A DNA stretch of 64,000 bases from Myxococcus xanthus (lineage in GTDB: Bacteria > Myxococcota > Myxococcia > Myxococcales > Myxococcaceae), in NCBI RefSeq assembly GCF_013116825.1, contig NZ_JABFNS010000001.1:62001-126000 (forward strand). Direction: 5' to 3'. Below the pieces are notes generated by a model, which worked only from the letters and a program-made list of their open reading frames with translations, made no database searches and was not told the origin of the DNA. The position numbers and the translations under genes are program-made. Below are positions 1 through 11,120 of this stretch, one piece after another; position 1 is the stretch's first letter, and each line of letters opens with the position of its first letter.

Positions 1-30
1 CGAAGACGCTGGGGCGTGGACGCGGTCATG

Positions 31-468
31 TCAGCGACGGCGCTTGGAGGGCGCGCGCTCCTTGGGCGGGGACTCGGGGGACTCGGGCTCCGCGCCTTCC
101 TGACGGTGGAGCAGGTCCACCACCAGTTCCAACTGGGTGCCGAGCGCCTCCACCTGGTCATTCATCCGGCGGAGCTGGTCGCGCAGGCTCTCCACCTCGG
201 AGGTGGTGGGCAGGCGCAGGGGGCGCAGCGCGCCTTCCACCAGGCCATTGCGGCGGATGCGGGCGTTGAAGCCCTGGCGCATGAGGGAGCCGCTCACGCG
301 CAGGTACGCGGGGCTCTCGGTGACCTTGGCGGCCGCGCGGGTGAGGCCCTCCTCGGCGCGGGTGAAGACCTTGCCGGTGCGCGTGTCCGGGTGGGTGAGA
401 TGGCCCAGCAGCTTCAGTCCGCGGGCGAGGAGCCCCTGGGACGGCGGCGGTCGTTCCGGATGACTCAT
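31..468 (-). CDS. Hypothetical protein with C-terminal coiled coil
   Basis: Small soluble protein of 145 residues with no signal peptide or membrane segment. Residues about 85-120 (SEVESLRDQLRRMNDQVEAL) have the heptad pattern of a coiled coil. The tail is charged and Pro-rich (PESPPKERAPSKRR). The layout of a compact N-terminal half followed by a coiled coil is reminiscent of phasin/granule-associated proteins, but I see no diagnostic motif and do not assign that function. The ATG at 468 is the only good start. The gene is transcribed away from the rest of the window and its downstream neighbour lies outside it. Confidence 0.7.
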   Translation of the reverse strand: MSHPERPPPSQGLLARGLKLLGHLTHPDTRTGKVFTRAEEGLTRAAAKVTESPAYLRVSGSLMRQGFNARIRRNGLVEGALRPLRLPTTSEVESLRDQLRRMNDQVEALGTQLELVVDLLHRQEGAEPESPESPPKERAPSKRRR

Positions 469-608
469 GGCCGGGAGGTTATCTCAAGGCGCGGCGCAGG
501 GGACGCCGCAGCCTGGCTCTAGCGCTCCCAAAGTGAACCAAGATTCAACTTGCGTGCCTCGAAATGGACATCCGCCGGGATGTAGGCAGCCCCAGAGGCC
601 CTCCTGGC

Positions 609-1358
609 TCAGCCCTGTCGCTTCACCGGCAGGGGCCCGAAGGACTGTGACACCGGCATCAGCGACATGACGTTGATGTTCACGTGCGCGGGCCGCGTGG
701 CCACCCAGTGCACCGCGTCCGCGATGTCCTCGGGCGTCAGCGCCTGGGTGTTGGCGTAGACGGACGCCGCGCGCGCGTCGTCGCCCTTGAAGCGGACGTT
801 GGAGAACTCCGTGCCGCCCACCAGCCCGGGCTCGATGTCCGTCACGCGCACGGCGGTGCCGTGCAGGTCCGCGCGGAGGTTGAGGCTGAACTGGTGCACG
901 AAGGCCTTGGTGGCGCCGTACACGTTGCCGCCCGGGTAGGGCCACTCCGCCGCCACCGAGCCCATGTTGACGATGTGGCCCCGGTTGCGCGCCACCATGC
1001 CGGGCAGCACCGCGTGCGTGCAGTACAGGAGGCCCTTCACGTTGGTGTCCACCATCGTGTCCCAGTCCTCCACGCGCGCCGACTGCGCCAGGTCCAACCC
1101 CAGCGCCAGGCCCGCGTTGTTGACCAGCACGTCCACCTCGGCGAACTCCGCCGGCAGCGAGCGGATGGCCCGCTCCACGGCCTCACGGTCCGTGATGTCG
1201 AGCGTCAGGGGGAGCACCCGCTCGCCCAGCTCCGCGCGCAGGGCCTCCAGCCGCTCGCTGCGCCGCCCGGAGGCGATGACGCGCGCGCCGTCCTGGATGA
1301 AGCGGCGGGCAATGGCCAGGCCGAATCCCGCGGTGGCCCCGGTAATCAGAACGTTCAT
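609..1358 (-). CDS. SDR family NADP-dependent oxidoreductase, YdfG-like
   Basis: Classical short-chain dehydrogenase of 249 residues. Visible motifs are the N-terminal nucleotide-binding glycine motif TGATAGFG (residues 6-13), NNAG near residue 80, the catalytic Ser in NMGSVAAE, and YGATK supplying the Tyr and Lys. The sequence is closest in pattern to the YdfG branch, which oxidises L-allo-threonine, serine and other 3-hydroxy acids with NADP. The ASGRRSERL stretch after beta-strand 2 fits NADP preference. It lies 42 bp downstream of queD on the same strand and may be cotranscribed, though no functional link is evident. Substrate assignment is by family only. Confidence 0.88.
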   Translation of the reverse strand: MNVLITGATAGFGLAIARRFIQDGARVIASGRRSERLEALRAELGERVLPLTLDITDREAVERAIRSLPAEFAEVDVLVNNAGLALGLDLAQSARVEDWDTMVDTNVKGLLYCTHAVLPGMVARNRGHIVNMGSVAAEWPYPGGNVYGATKAFVHQFSLNLRADLHGTAVRVTDIEPGLVGGTEFSNVRFKGDDARAASVYANTQALTPEDIADAVHWVATRPAHVNINVMSLMPVSQSFGPLPVKRQG

Positions 1359-1400
1359 GGCAGTCCCCTCGTGGAGCCAGCCCCGCGAGGGCCCGGCGTG

Positions 1401-1763
1401 TCAGTCGTCTTCGCCTTGATAGATGCAGCCACTGGTGCACGTCTCGCGGACCACCACCCGGCTGAGCAGGGGCAGGCCCGGACGCAGGCGCTTCCAGATC
1501 CACCGCGACAGGTTCTCGCTGGTGGGGTTCTCCAGGCCTTCCACTTCATTGAGGTAGTAGTGGTCCAGCTTCAGCCGCAGGGGCTCGAAGGCCTCCTTGA
1601 TGTCGGAGAAGTCCATCACCCACCCGGACTGCGCGCCCACCGGGCCACGCACGTGGATTTCCACCCGGTAGCTGTGGCCATGAAGCCGGCTGCACTTGTG
1701 CCCGGGCGGCACGTTGGGAAGCCGGTGTGCGGCCTCGAAGGTGAATTCCTTGAAGATGTCCAA
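1401..1763 (-). CDS. queD: 6-carboxytetrahydropterin synthase (QueD)
   Basis: Converts 7,8-dihydroneopterin triphosphate to 6-carboxytetrahydropterin in preQ0/queuosine biosynthesis. The 120-residue length is normal for the family. Visible signatures are FEAAHRL near the N terminus (first zinc His), the KCSRLHGHSY block carrying the catalytic Cys and two further zinc histidines, MDFSDIK, LDHYYLNE, and the PTSENLSRWIW motif. The end (RETCTSGCIYQGED) fits the family's conserved Glu strand. No other que gene is adjacent. The start at 1763 is followed by a typical family N terminus (MDIFKEFTFEAAHRL). Confidence 0.93.
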   Translation of the reverse strand: MDIFKEFTFEAAHRLPNVPPGHKCSRLHGHSYRVEIHVRGPVGAQSGWVMDFSDIKEAFEPLRLKLDHYYLNEVEGLENPTSENLSRWIWKRLRPGLPLLSRVVVRETCTSGCIYQGEDD

Positions 1764-2164
1764 GGTGTCTCCTGACAGCGGGTGGAAGGCGGCTCATATC
1801 CCGCGCGTTCCTCCCGGCGTCAAGGTACGCCCTGCCTCCCTGAAACACCGGCATGCCGCTCCCCACCGCGCGCCCACGCGCCCGGGGACGCCCGGCTCGG
1901 GCCTTCGCTCTGTGTGAAAAGTCCCCGGGAATATTCCCGCGCGCGTCGCACACATCACACTTCAGCTCCCCGCGAAGGCCCACCTGTCGGTGATGCGGAG
2001 CATCCGTCCCAACCCCGCGAAACCACGCTTCCTGTCCCCTCCCTCTCCGTCCCGGCAGGCAGGGGTTGCCGCGCTCGGAGGGAATGACCAGCGCGGAGCT
2101 GGGAATTGGCGGCCGTCCTCGCGAGCGCCTCCCGCGCCGCGACCCACACCAGGAGTCCGCCAGG
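1764..2164. other. Intergenic region between divergent genes, with a dyad
   Basis: About 400 bp separate queD (leftward) from the beta-helix lipoprotein gene (rightward). It should contain both promoters, but I could not identify convincing -35/-10 pairs. The notable element is a perfect 14-bp palindrome at 1926-1939. An open frame runs through the rightward half, but the ribosome-binding site and lipoprotein signal both place the real start at 2165. Confidence 0.5.
1926..1939. promoter_or_regulatory. Perfect 14-bp palindrome, possible operator
   Basis: CGGGAATATTCCCG is a perfect dyad with an AT core in otherwise very GC-rich DNA, located between the divergent queD and beta-helix lipoprotein genes. 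Position and symmetry suit a dimeric repressor site. No regulator gene is adjacent and no second copy was noticed, so the role is inference. Confidence 0.35.
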
Positions 2165-3793
2165 ATGCGCAACCGCTCGCCGTGGTCCACGGCCCTCTGC
2201 TCCGCTGCCCTGCTGTCCTTGTTGGCCTGCAATGGGAAGGGGGAGCTCGCCCAGGAAAGCGGCTCGCCTCCGGGCTCCAGCGAGGCGCCGTCGACGGGCA
2301 ACCCGTCCGTTCCTGGCACGCCCCCCACCCACGATGACGACGACACGACGAACGCTGGAACGTCGGAGCCTCCGCCCGAGCCCCAACCCCAGCCAGAACC
2401 GGAGCCTCCGCCTGAACCCAAGCCTCGGTACTCGCGCATCCTCTGGGTGGCGCCCAACGGCAGTGACAGTGCTTCCGCCACGGAGGCGGCGCCGCTGCGA
2501 ACGGTGACGCGCGCGCTGGCGTGGGTGCGGCCGGGCGAGGCCATCTACCTGAAGACGGGCACCTACGCCGAGCGCCTCAAGCTGGAGGAGAAGGGGGGCT
2601 CGGCGTCCAACCTGCTCACGCTGCGGGCCGCGCCGGGCGCGAAGCCGGTGCTGAAGCCGTCCGGCAGCGGCTCCGCCATGGTGGACGTGCGCGGTGCGTA
2701 CTGGAGCATCGAGGGGCTCACCATCGACGCGGCGGGCACTGCCTCCTTCGCGGTGTTGTTCCGCGGCGTGGGCTCCCACCACGGCGTGCTGCGCGGCTCC
2801 ACGCTGAAGAACGGCACCGCGGGCGCGGGCGTCAACGTGTGTGAGAAGGCCCGTGATGTGCTCATCGAGGGCAACACCATCTCCCACTTCAACCGCAACG
2901 GAGATGACAGCCACGGCGTCATCGTCCAGACGACGGCGCGCAACGTGGTGGTGCGTGGCAACGACATCCACCACAACTCCGGGGACGCGGTGCAGTGCAT
3001 CGGCCCGGAGGGCGGCGCCACCATCTCCGGCACGCCCTTCGACAACCTCCTGGTGGAGGACAACGAGCTGCATGAGAACCGGGAGAATGGCGTCGACGTG
3101 AAGACGTGCACCCGCGTCACGCTGCGCGGCAACATCATCTGGGGCCACAAGACGTCATCCACGTCGCGCGGCGAGGGCGTGGTGGTGCACCTGTCGGCGA
3201 AGGACGTCACCCTGGAGGACAACGTCTTCTTCAACAACGGCCGCGCCATCAGCATCGGCGGGGTGCGCCAGGGCTCGCCGCCCACCAACATCATCATCCG
3301 CCGCAACCTGGTGCGGGACGGCCTGGGCGGCGGCGAGGAGGGCAGCGGCATCCGCGTGGACACGACGTCGACCGTGAAGGTCCATCACAACACCGTCTGG
3401 AACATGCCCGGGCCGTGCCTCACCTTCGGCCATGGCGACACCGGGGCGAGCGCCAGCCTGGATGTGCGCAACAACGTCTTTTCTGGCTGTGGGGTGGCGG
3501 TGCGCGGCGGCCCCGGGCGCTCGGGGGCGGTGGTGGACGCCAACCTCTACTTCCGCAATTCGGGCCCGGCCCTCTTCCGGCTGAACGGCGTGGACATGGG
3601 CTTCTCTCAGTGGCGCTCGCAGAGCGGGCTGGACGGCCGCTCCCAGGAGATGACCCCTGGCTTCGTCAACATCGACACCGGGGACTTCCGCCTGGGGGCG
3701 GGTTCGCCCGCCCTCGACGCGGGGCTGTCGCTGGGGCTGACCTGGTGCGGGTCAGGCCCGGACCAGGGGGCTTTCGAGTCGGACTGCCCCTGA
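2165..3793 (+). CDS. Secreted lipoprotein with right-handed parallel beta-helix
   Basis: A 542-residue exported lipoprotein. The signal peptide MRNRSPWSTALCSAALLSLLAC ends in a lipobox with Cys about residue 22. A Pro/Glu-rich linker follows (residues 50-90), then a DUF1565/pectate-lyase-like beta-helix. The helix begins RILWVAPNGSDSASATEAAP and continues in rungs with repeated N-N-x-I/V steps (GNTISHFNRNGDDSHG, GNDIHHNSGDAVQ, DNELHENRENGVD, DNVFFNNGRAISI). The start is fixed by AGGAG at 2151-2155, 9 nt before the ATG. The frame stays open upstream but without export signal. Such folds bind or cleave polysaccharides. No catalytic signature is clear, so it may be a binding protein. Confidence 0.85.
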   Translation: MRNRSPWSTALCSAALLSLLACNGKGELAQESGSPPGSSEAPSTGNPSVPGTPPTHDDDDTTNAGTSEPPPEPQPQPEPEPPPEPKPRYSRILWVAPNGSDSASATEAAPLRTVTRALAWVRPGEAIYLKTGTYAERLKLEEKGGSASNLLTLRAAPGAKPVLKPSGSGSAMVDVRGAYWSIEGLTIDAAGTASFAVLFRGVGSHHGVLRGSTLKNGTAGAGVNVCEKARDVLIEGNTISHFNRNGDDSHGVIVQTTARNVVVRGNDIHHNSGDAVQCIGPEGGATISGTPFDNLLVEDNELHENRENGVDVKTCTRVTLRGNIIWGHKTSSTSRGEGVVVHLSAKDVTLEDNVFFNNGRAISIGGVRQGSPPTNIIIRRNLVRDGLGGGEEGSGIRVDTTSTVKVHHNTVWNMPGPCLTFGHGDTGASASLDVRNNVFSGCGVAVRGGPGRSGAVVDANLYFRNSGPALFRLNGVDMGFSQWRSQSGLDGRSQEMTPGFVNIDTGDFRLGAGSPALDAGLSLGLTWCGSGPDQGAFESDCP

Positions 3794-3811
3794 GCCCGCA
3801 GGGCGTGTAGA

Positions 3812-5819
3812 GTGGGGGCCCCTTCTGCCCTGGACCCCACTCTCCACGTGCCGTCCTCGCTGGAATTCGTATCAGGCATCTCCCTGGTGCCCTCGGACTC
3901 ACCCGCGCGGGAGCTGCTGGCCGCGGCCGCCGCGCGTGCGGGTCTACGGGTGGTGGGCGGTCTCGAAGAGGCCTCCCTGGCGCTGGTGGACCTCACCGCG
4001 CCGGGAGGGCTCGCTGCGGGGCAGGCCCTGGTGGACGCCGCCCTCGCCGCCGACCTCACGTTGGTGGTGCTGGTGGCACCGGGCGAACGCCACTTCGCCG
4101 AGGCGCAGTCGCTCGAGCCGGCGGACGTCCTCACCGCCCCGGTGGCCATGCACGAGCTGGCCTGGCGGCTCCAGTGCGCCGCCGAGCGCCACCTGGAGCG
4201 CGAGGAACAGGCGCGCAGCCAGGAGGACCTGGCGCTCCTGCTGGAGCTGACGGCGGACTACGCGGAGACGTCGGACGTGGAGGCGCTGCTGCACGGCGTC
4301 ACCCGGCGGCTGGCAGAGAAGCTGGACATCGCGCGCGCCACGCTGGTGATGCTGGGGCGCAGCGCGGATGAGGGCATCATCGTCGCCGCCAGCGACGACC
4401 CCACGCTCAAGGACCTGCGCATCGACCTGTCGCGCTACCCCGAGATTCGCGAGGTGATGCGGACGGGCAAACCGGTGGTGATGCAGGAGGCCTCCACCCA
4501 CCCGCTGCTGGGGGACGTGGAGCGGCGCGCGGTGGCCGCCCGGGGCATCCACGCCATCGCCGCGCTGCCGCTGCCCATCCGCGGGCAGGTGCGCGGCGTC
4601 CTGCTGCTGCGCGCGGCGGGACGGCGGCGCACCTTCACGCCGCGGGAAATCGACTTCCTCACCACCGTGGCGCACGCCACCGCGGTGGCCCTGCGCAACG
4701 CGTCCGTGCTCCAGTCCGTGCGCGGGCAGACGGAGGCGGAGAAGACGGCCCGCCTGGCCGCGGAGGAGCAGGCGGCCTCGTTCAAGCCGTACCAGCTCTT
4801 CTTCGCGCACGTCAGTGAAGGCGTGGCCATCCTCGACGACAAGGCCTGCGTGCTGTCGCTGAATCCGTCCGGCGCGGCCATGCTGGACGTGGATGCGCCG
4901 GACGCGCGGGGCCGCCACCTGCACCAGGTGACCCAGCCGGTGGATGAGAACGTGCTGATGGAGCTGGTGACCACCGCCGCGCGCGGCGAGGCCCGCTCCG
5001 GCGCGGACGTGCAGGTGTGCACCCGCACGGGTCGCCGCCTGACGCTGTCCATGTCCGCGGCGCCGCTGCGCGACGAGGAGGCGGCCACCATCCTCTCCTT
5101 CCGCGACGTCACGGACGCGCGAAGGCTGGAGGACGAGCTGCTCCAGACGAAGGACTTCCTGGAGCGGCTCATCGACTCGTCGGTGGACGCCATCATCGCG
5201 GCGGACCTGAAGGGGCGCATCATCCTCTTCAACAAGGGCGCGGAGGCGCTGTGCGGCTACACCGCGCAGGAGGCCCTGGGCGGCGGCCTCACCGTGCACC
5301 AGCTCTATCCGCCGGGCGTGGCGAAGCGGGTGATGGCCATGATTCGGGCGCCCGAGCACGGCGGCAAGGGCCGGCTGTCCCTCATCCGGGAGGAACTGGT
5401 GCACCGCTCCGGTGAGCGGGTGCCGGTGAACATGACGGCCTCCATCGTCTACGAAGGGGGCCGAGAGGTGTTCAGCGTGGGCATCTTCACGGACATGCGC
5501 GCGCGCATGCAACTGGAGCGCAAGCTGTCCGACGTGGAGACGCGGCTGGAGGAGAGCGAGAAGAGCGCGGTCATCGTCGCGCTCGCTGGCACCGCCGCGC
5601 ACGAGCTGAACCAGCCGCTCACCTCGGTGATGGGCTACGCCGAGCTGCTGAAGCGGAAGCTGAAGGAAGACGACTTCGCCTGGAAGCCGGTGGACATCAT
5701 CTACCGCGAGGCGGAGCGCATGGCGGAAATCGTCCGGAAGATTGGCAAGATTACCCGCTACGAGACGAAGTCCTACATGGGGGCGCAACAGATTCTCGAC
5801 CTGGACAAGGCCACCTCCC

Positions 5820-5830
<11 letters not shown>
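3812..5830 (+). CDS. Sensor protein: pseudo-receiver, GAF, PAS, PAS, HisKA, no ATPase domain
   Basis: 672 residues. N-terminal 1-130 looks like a degenerate receiver-like fold (SLALVDLTAPGG, LVVLVAPGE). A GAF domain follows at about 140-300, then two PAS domains at about 325-440 and 455-575 (the second with IIAADLKGRIILFNKGAEALCGY). A HisKA helix pair carries the phospho-acceptor motif AAHELNQPLTSVMGYAELLK. The protein ends about 55 residues later, so the HATPase_c domain is missing altogether. The stop overlaps the start of a complete kinase gene by 11 nt, so the truncation looks like genuine architecture, not an assembly break. It may act by heterodimerising with, or being phosphorylated by, that kinase. 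The GTG start at 3812 is uncertain. Confidence 0.85.
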
Positions 5831-7736
<1,906 letters not shown>

Positions 7737-7744
7737 GCCCGCGC

Positions 7745-8860
7745 TCAGTCCCGCATGTAGTGGCAGGTGTAGCCGCCCGGGTTCTTCACCAGGTAGTCCT
7801 GGTGGTCGTCCTCGGCGGGGGTGAAGGCGCCCGCGGGCACAATCTGCGTGACGACGGGCCGGGGCCACTTCTTGGAGGCATCCACCCGCGCCTTCACTTG
7901 CTCGGCGACGCGCTTCTGGGCGTCGGACAGGTAGAAGATGGCGGAGCGGTACTGCGTGCCCACGTCATTGCCTTGACGGTTGAGCGTCGTCGGGTCGTGC
8001 ATGCGGAAGAACCACTGCTCCAGCAGCGTCTCGTACGTCAGCCGGGTGGGGTCGAACACGACGCGCACGGCTTCGGCGTGCCCCGTCTTGCCCGAGCTCA
8101 CGTCGCGATACGTGGGGTTGCGGAAGGCGCTGGAGCCGCCCGTGTAGCCCACCTCCGTCTGGATGACGCCGGGAATCTTGCGCAGCAGGTCCTCCATGCC
8201 CCAGAAGCACCCGCCCGCCAGCAGCGCCGTCTCCGTGAAGGGCGAGGCGTCCTGGCGCTTCGTGGCGGCGGCCGGAGCGGGGCGGCCGAAGAGTGGCAGC
8301 CAGGCCCCATAACCCTCCTTCGCCAGGTCATTCACCCCGACGAAGCGCAGGGCCGCGGAGTTGATGCAGTAGCGCGTCTTCGCGGGCGCGGGGCCGTCTC
8401 CGAAGAGGTGGCCCAGGTGTGAGCCCGCGGCCTTCGAGCGCACCTCCACGCGCTCCATGCCCTGTGTGCTGTCCCGCTTCTCGACGACGCGCGCGCTGTC
8501 CACCGGGCGAGTGAAGCTGGGCCAGCCCGTGCCGGAGTCGAACTTGTCGCGCGAGGAGAAGAGGGGCTCGCCGCTCACCACGTCGACGTAGAGGCCCTCT
8601 TCGTGGTGGTTCCACAGGGGGTTGCGGAAGGCGGGCTCCGTGGCTCCCTTCTGCGTCACCTCGTAGGCCAGCGGGGACAGGGTGCGCCGCACCTCGGCGT
8701 CCGAGGGCTTCTCGTAGCGGCGGGTGTCGTGGATGGTGGGGCCTGGCGCGGTGGGCGCGGCCCCGCGGGCCTCGGTGCACGCGGACAGCACGGCGAGCGC
8801 GGCGAGGGCCAGGGGCATGAGCCGACGGGCCAGGGATGAGGAAGTGGAGGCGGTGGGCAT
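7745..8860 (-). CDS. msrAB: Bifunctional methionine sulfoxide reductase MsrB-MsrA, lipoprotein
   Basis: Repairs both sulfoxide epimers of methionine in exported proteins. The chosen start gives 371 residues with a lipoprotein signal ending [12 protein letters not shown]. The MsrB domain comes first (about 55-185), with [18 protein letters not shown] and the active-site RYCINSAAL. MsrA follows (about 200-370), with the catalytic [15 protein letters not shown] and [11 protein letters not shown]. The usual order in fusions is MsrA-MsrB, so this order is reversed. The CxxC pairs that bind zinc in many MsrB proteins are absent ([17 protein letters not shown]), placing it in the non-zinc class. A frame extending to 8968 lacks an export signal at its start, so 8860 is preferred. 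Confidence 0.92.
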   Translation of the reverse strand: MPTASTSSSLARRLMPLALAALAVLSACTEARGAAPTAPGPTIHDTRRYEKPSDAEVRRTLSPLAYEVTQKGATEPAFRNPLWNHHEEGLYVDVVSGEPLFSSRDKFDSGTGWPSFTRPVDSARVVEKRDSTQGMERVEVRSKAAGSHLGHLFGDGPAPAKTRYCINSAALRFVGVNDLAKEGYGAWLPLFGRPAPAAATKRQDASPFTETALLAGGCFWGMEDLLRKIPGVIQTEVGYTGGSSAFRNPTYRDVSSGKTGHAEAVRVVFDPTRLTYETLLEQWFFRMHDPTTLNRQGNDVGTQYRSAIFYLSDAQKRVAEQVKARVDASKKWPRPVVTQIVPAGAFTPAEDDHQDYLVKNPGGYTCHYMRD

Positions 8861-9044
8861 GGACGCGGTCTCCGGAAGTTCCCGCGAGCGCGGGTGCTTC
8901 TGTGTGTACGCGCGGGGCCCCCAGGTGGTTTCCGAGTCGGTGGCACCGGGCCTCGGCCCGTAGGGCATGCAGGCGGGCGTCCCGCGCAGATGCTCCGTGC
9001 CACACGCGCCGCCACGGGCCGATTCCTCCCGGCCCGGCGCATCG

Positions 9045-9935
9045 TCAAGACTCGCCGCTGGCCTTGTCCTCGTCGTCCAGCTCGCGGGTGAACTCCTCGT
9101 TCGTGAGCAGGCCCTTGCGCGCCATGATGCGCATCAGCGCCCAGAACTTCCGCTCCAGCTCCTCGACGCGGTCCGGGTCTTCTCGCGCTTGTCCGAAGAG
9201 GTAGTCGAGATCGTCCAGCACGCCGCCCGCGTTCGCCACGGCGGCCTTGGGCTTCGCGGCGCCGGCCTGTCCGCGCTTCTGCTTGCTCTGCTCCTCGCGG
9301 GCACGAATCAGCTCTGCCAGGGACGTGCGCTGCGTCGCCTCGCCGGGCGGCAGCTCCTCGCCGATGATGACCTCCTCGTCGTCATCTTCTACGGACGGCG
9401 GCGCCATGGGGCGTGTCACCGGCGGCGCGGCCTTCACCGGCTTCGCGGCGGGCCTCGCGGGCGCGGGGCGGCTGGCGGAGGGCGAGGCCACCGGCACCTT
9501 GTGGTAGTAGCGGAGGATGGCGCCGCGCACGGTGGACAGCGGCGCCACGCGCGGGCTGACCTTGAGGCCGGTGGTGAACTCAATCTCCTCCACCGCCGTC
9601 ACGTTGAGCGGATCACTCATCGCGACCACGAGCTGCTTGCGCCCGCTCGTGCTCTCCAGTGCGACCGGGAACAAGTCATGCTGTTCGCAGAAGCGCGCGC
9701 GCAGCATGTGCACCGCCGCCCACTCCGGCGTGGTGGCCGCGAGGTCCACTCGCGGCAGCCCCAGGGCCTGGCTCAGCGCGTCCGCGAGCGTGGCCTCCGT
9801 GATGGCACCTTGCGCGATGAGGGTGGCCCCCAGCCGCTGTCCTGATTTCCGGTGAGCTGCGAGCCCCGCCTCGAGCTGGGCGACGCTGATCGCCCGCTGC
9901 TCCAACAGGAGCTCGCCAATGCGCTTCCTCGCCAT
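9045..9935 (-). CDS. MshEN (T2SSE_N) domain protein without an ATPase domain
   Basis: 296 residues. The first about 150 form an MshEN/GspE N-terminal-type domain: [61 protein letters not shown] and [20 protein letters not shown]. In type II secretion and type IV pilus ATPases this module precedes the motor and can bind c-di-GMP. Here no Walker motifs follow. Instead there is a Pro/Ala-rich linker and a C-terminal helical segment ([22 protein letters not shown]). It may be a c-di-GMP or protein-docking adaptor. It is divergent from aglR, so a motility link is possible but unproven. Confidence 0.82.
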   Translation of the reverse strand: MARKRIGELLLEQRAISVAQLEAGLAAHRKSGQRLGATLIAQGAITEATLADALSQALGLPRVDLAATTPEWAAVHMLRARFCEQHDLFPVALESTSGRKQLVVAMSDPLNVTAVEEIEFTTGLKVSPRVAPLSTVRGAILRYYHKVPVASPSASRPAPARPAAKPVKAAPPVTRPMAPPSVEDDDEEVIIGEELPPGEATQRTSLAELIRAREEQSKQKRGQAGAAKPKAAVANAGGVLDDLDYLFGQAREDPDRVEELERKFWALMRIMARKGLLTNEEFTRELDDEDKASGES

Positions 9936-10111
9936 GAATCCGGCCTTAACACGCGCGACGAAACCCAGGAAGCAAGCGCGGTGTCACATCCGGAGGCACT
10001 TGGGAATACCCCCGAAAATGCCCGTGCTGCTGCTTGGAGGACGGCCCGGCAAGAGGGGGTTCAGCGCAAAATTCCTGTGAGATTTCAGCACTTAACGGCA
10101 CTGCCCCTACC

Positions 10112-10140
10112 TTGACACCCCACACGCCCATTCCTAAAGT
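10112..10140 (+). promoter_or_regulatory. Sigma-70-type promoter for aglRQS
   Basis: TTGACA at 10112-10117 is a perfect -35 element. TAAAGT at 10135-10140 follows after exactly 17 bp and matches four of six consensus -10 bases. The element lies about 120 bp upstream of the aglR ATG in a 325-bp gap, oriented toward aglR. A vegetative promoter fits a motility motor expressed during growth. The 120-nt leader could carry further control. Confidence 0.6.
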
Positions 10141-10260
10141 CGGCACACCGTTTTCAACATCCATTCCTGCCGCCCAACCGGGTGGACCGTCCGCTCGGGG
10201 GGACGTCAGGTCTGGAAGGTCCGCTGGAGCGGGCCAAGCTGCCTGTGGAGGCAACACTCG

Positions 10261-10998
10261 ATGGACCTGGCGTCTGTGACGAACCTGACCGTGCTGGCGA
10301 ATGTCGGCGGCCCTCAGCGGGGCTTCTTCGAAGAAATCGCCATGCGCTGGGAGGCCGGCCAGTGGGGTATGTACCCCATCGCCGCCTGCCTCATCGTGGC
10401 ACTCGCCATCATGGTCGAGCGAAGCATCATCCTTTTCGGCAAGGCCTCCATCAACAAGGAGGCCTTCCTGCGTGGCCTGAAGAAGCACATCTACGCGGGT
10501 GACCTGGACAAGGCCATCAACTACGTGGCTGGCCAGAAGTCCACGCCGCTGACGAACGTCATCAAGGCCGGCCTGATGAACGTTCCGAAGGGCAACGACG
10601 AGGTCCAGGCCGCGCTCGACGAGGCCAGCCTCCGGGAGACGCCGAAGATCGAGGCCCGCACCGGTTACCTCGCCATGCTCGGCAACGCGGCGATGCTCGC
10701 CGGTCTGCTCGGAACGGTGTCCGGTCTCATCGCCTGCTTCGAGGCCGTGGCCAACGTGAACCCGGCCGACAAGGCGGCGATTCTCGCCATCGGTATTTCT
10801 GAAGCCATGAACTGCACCGGCTTCGGTCTGCTCACGGCCATCCCGGCGCTGATCTCCTTCTCCGTGCTGACGGGCCGCACGCAGAGCCTCATCAACGACA
10901 TCAACGAGACCAGCGTCTCCGTCCTCAACCTCATCGTGGCCAACAAGGACAAGTTCAAGAACCTGAACGTCCCCGTGGCGGCTCGCGACGAGGAGTAG
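10261..10998 (+). CDS. aglR: Gliding motor TolQ/ExbB/MotA-family proton channel subunit AglR
   Basis: Inner-membrane channel protein of 245 residues. It has three predicted membrane helices: about 37-58 (MYPIAACLIVALAIMVERSI), about 135-160 (MLGNAAMLAGLLGTVSGLIA) and about 175-200. The conserved TolQ/ExbB feature L-L-G-T-V-S-G is present, and so is the helix around AIGISEAMNCTGFGLLTAIPAL. It is followed by two TolR/ExbD-like genes, the exact arrangement of the Myxococcus aglRQS gliding operon, whose product is a proton-motive-force motor. The residue-28 Asp of the next gene supports this identification. Symbol by family and synteny, not by alignment. Confidence 0.88.
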   Translation: MDLASVTNLTVLANVGGPQRGFFEEIAMRWEAGQWGMYPIAACLIVALAIMVERSIILFGKASINKEAFLRGLKKHIYAGDLDKAINYVAGQKSTPLTNVIKAGLMNVPKGNDEVQAALDEASLRETPKIEARTGYLAMLGNAAMLAGLLGTVSGLIACFEAVANVNPADKAAILAIGISEAMNCTGFGLLTAIPALISFSVLTGRTQSLINDINETSVSVLNLIVANKDKFKNLNVPVAARDEE

Positions 10999-11120
10999 GA
11001 AGTCCTTCGGGAACCCGGAGTCCGGGCGCGCTGTCCTGTCCCCACGGATGTGGGGACGCGCGGCGCGCTTCCATCAGTCTCACCGACGCTCACTGAGCGC
11101 GGCCGAAGGAGAAGAACGCC

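Noticed and set aside
684..1775. Plus-strand frame of 363 codons over the SDR and queD genes
   Set aside because: Both minus-strand genes have intact catalytic motifs; the plus frame has shadow-type composition.
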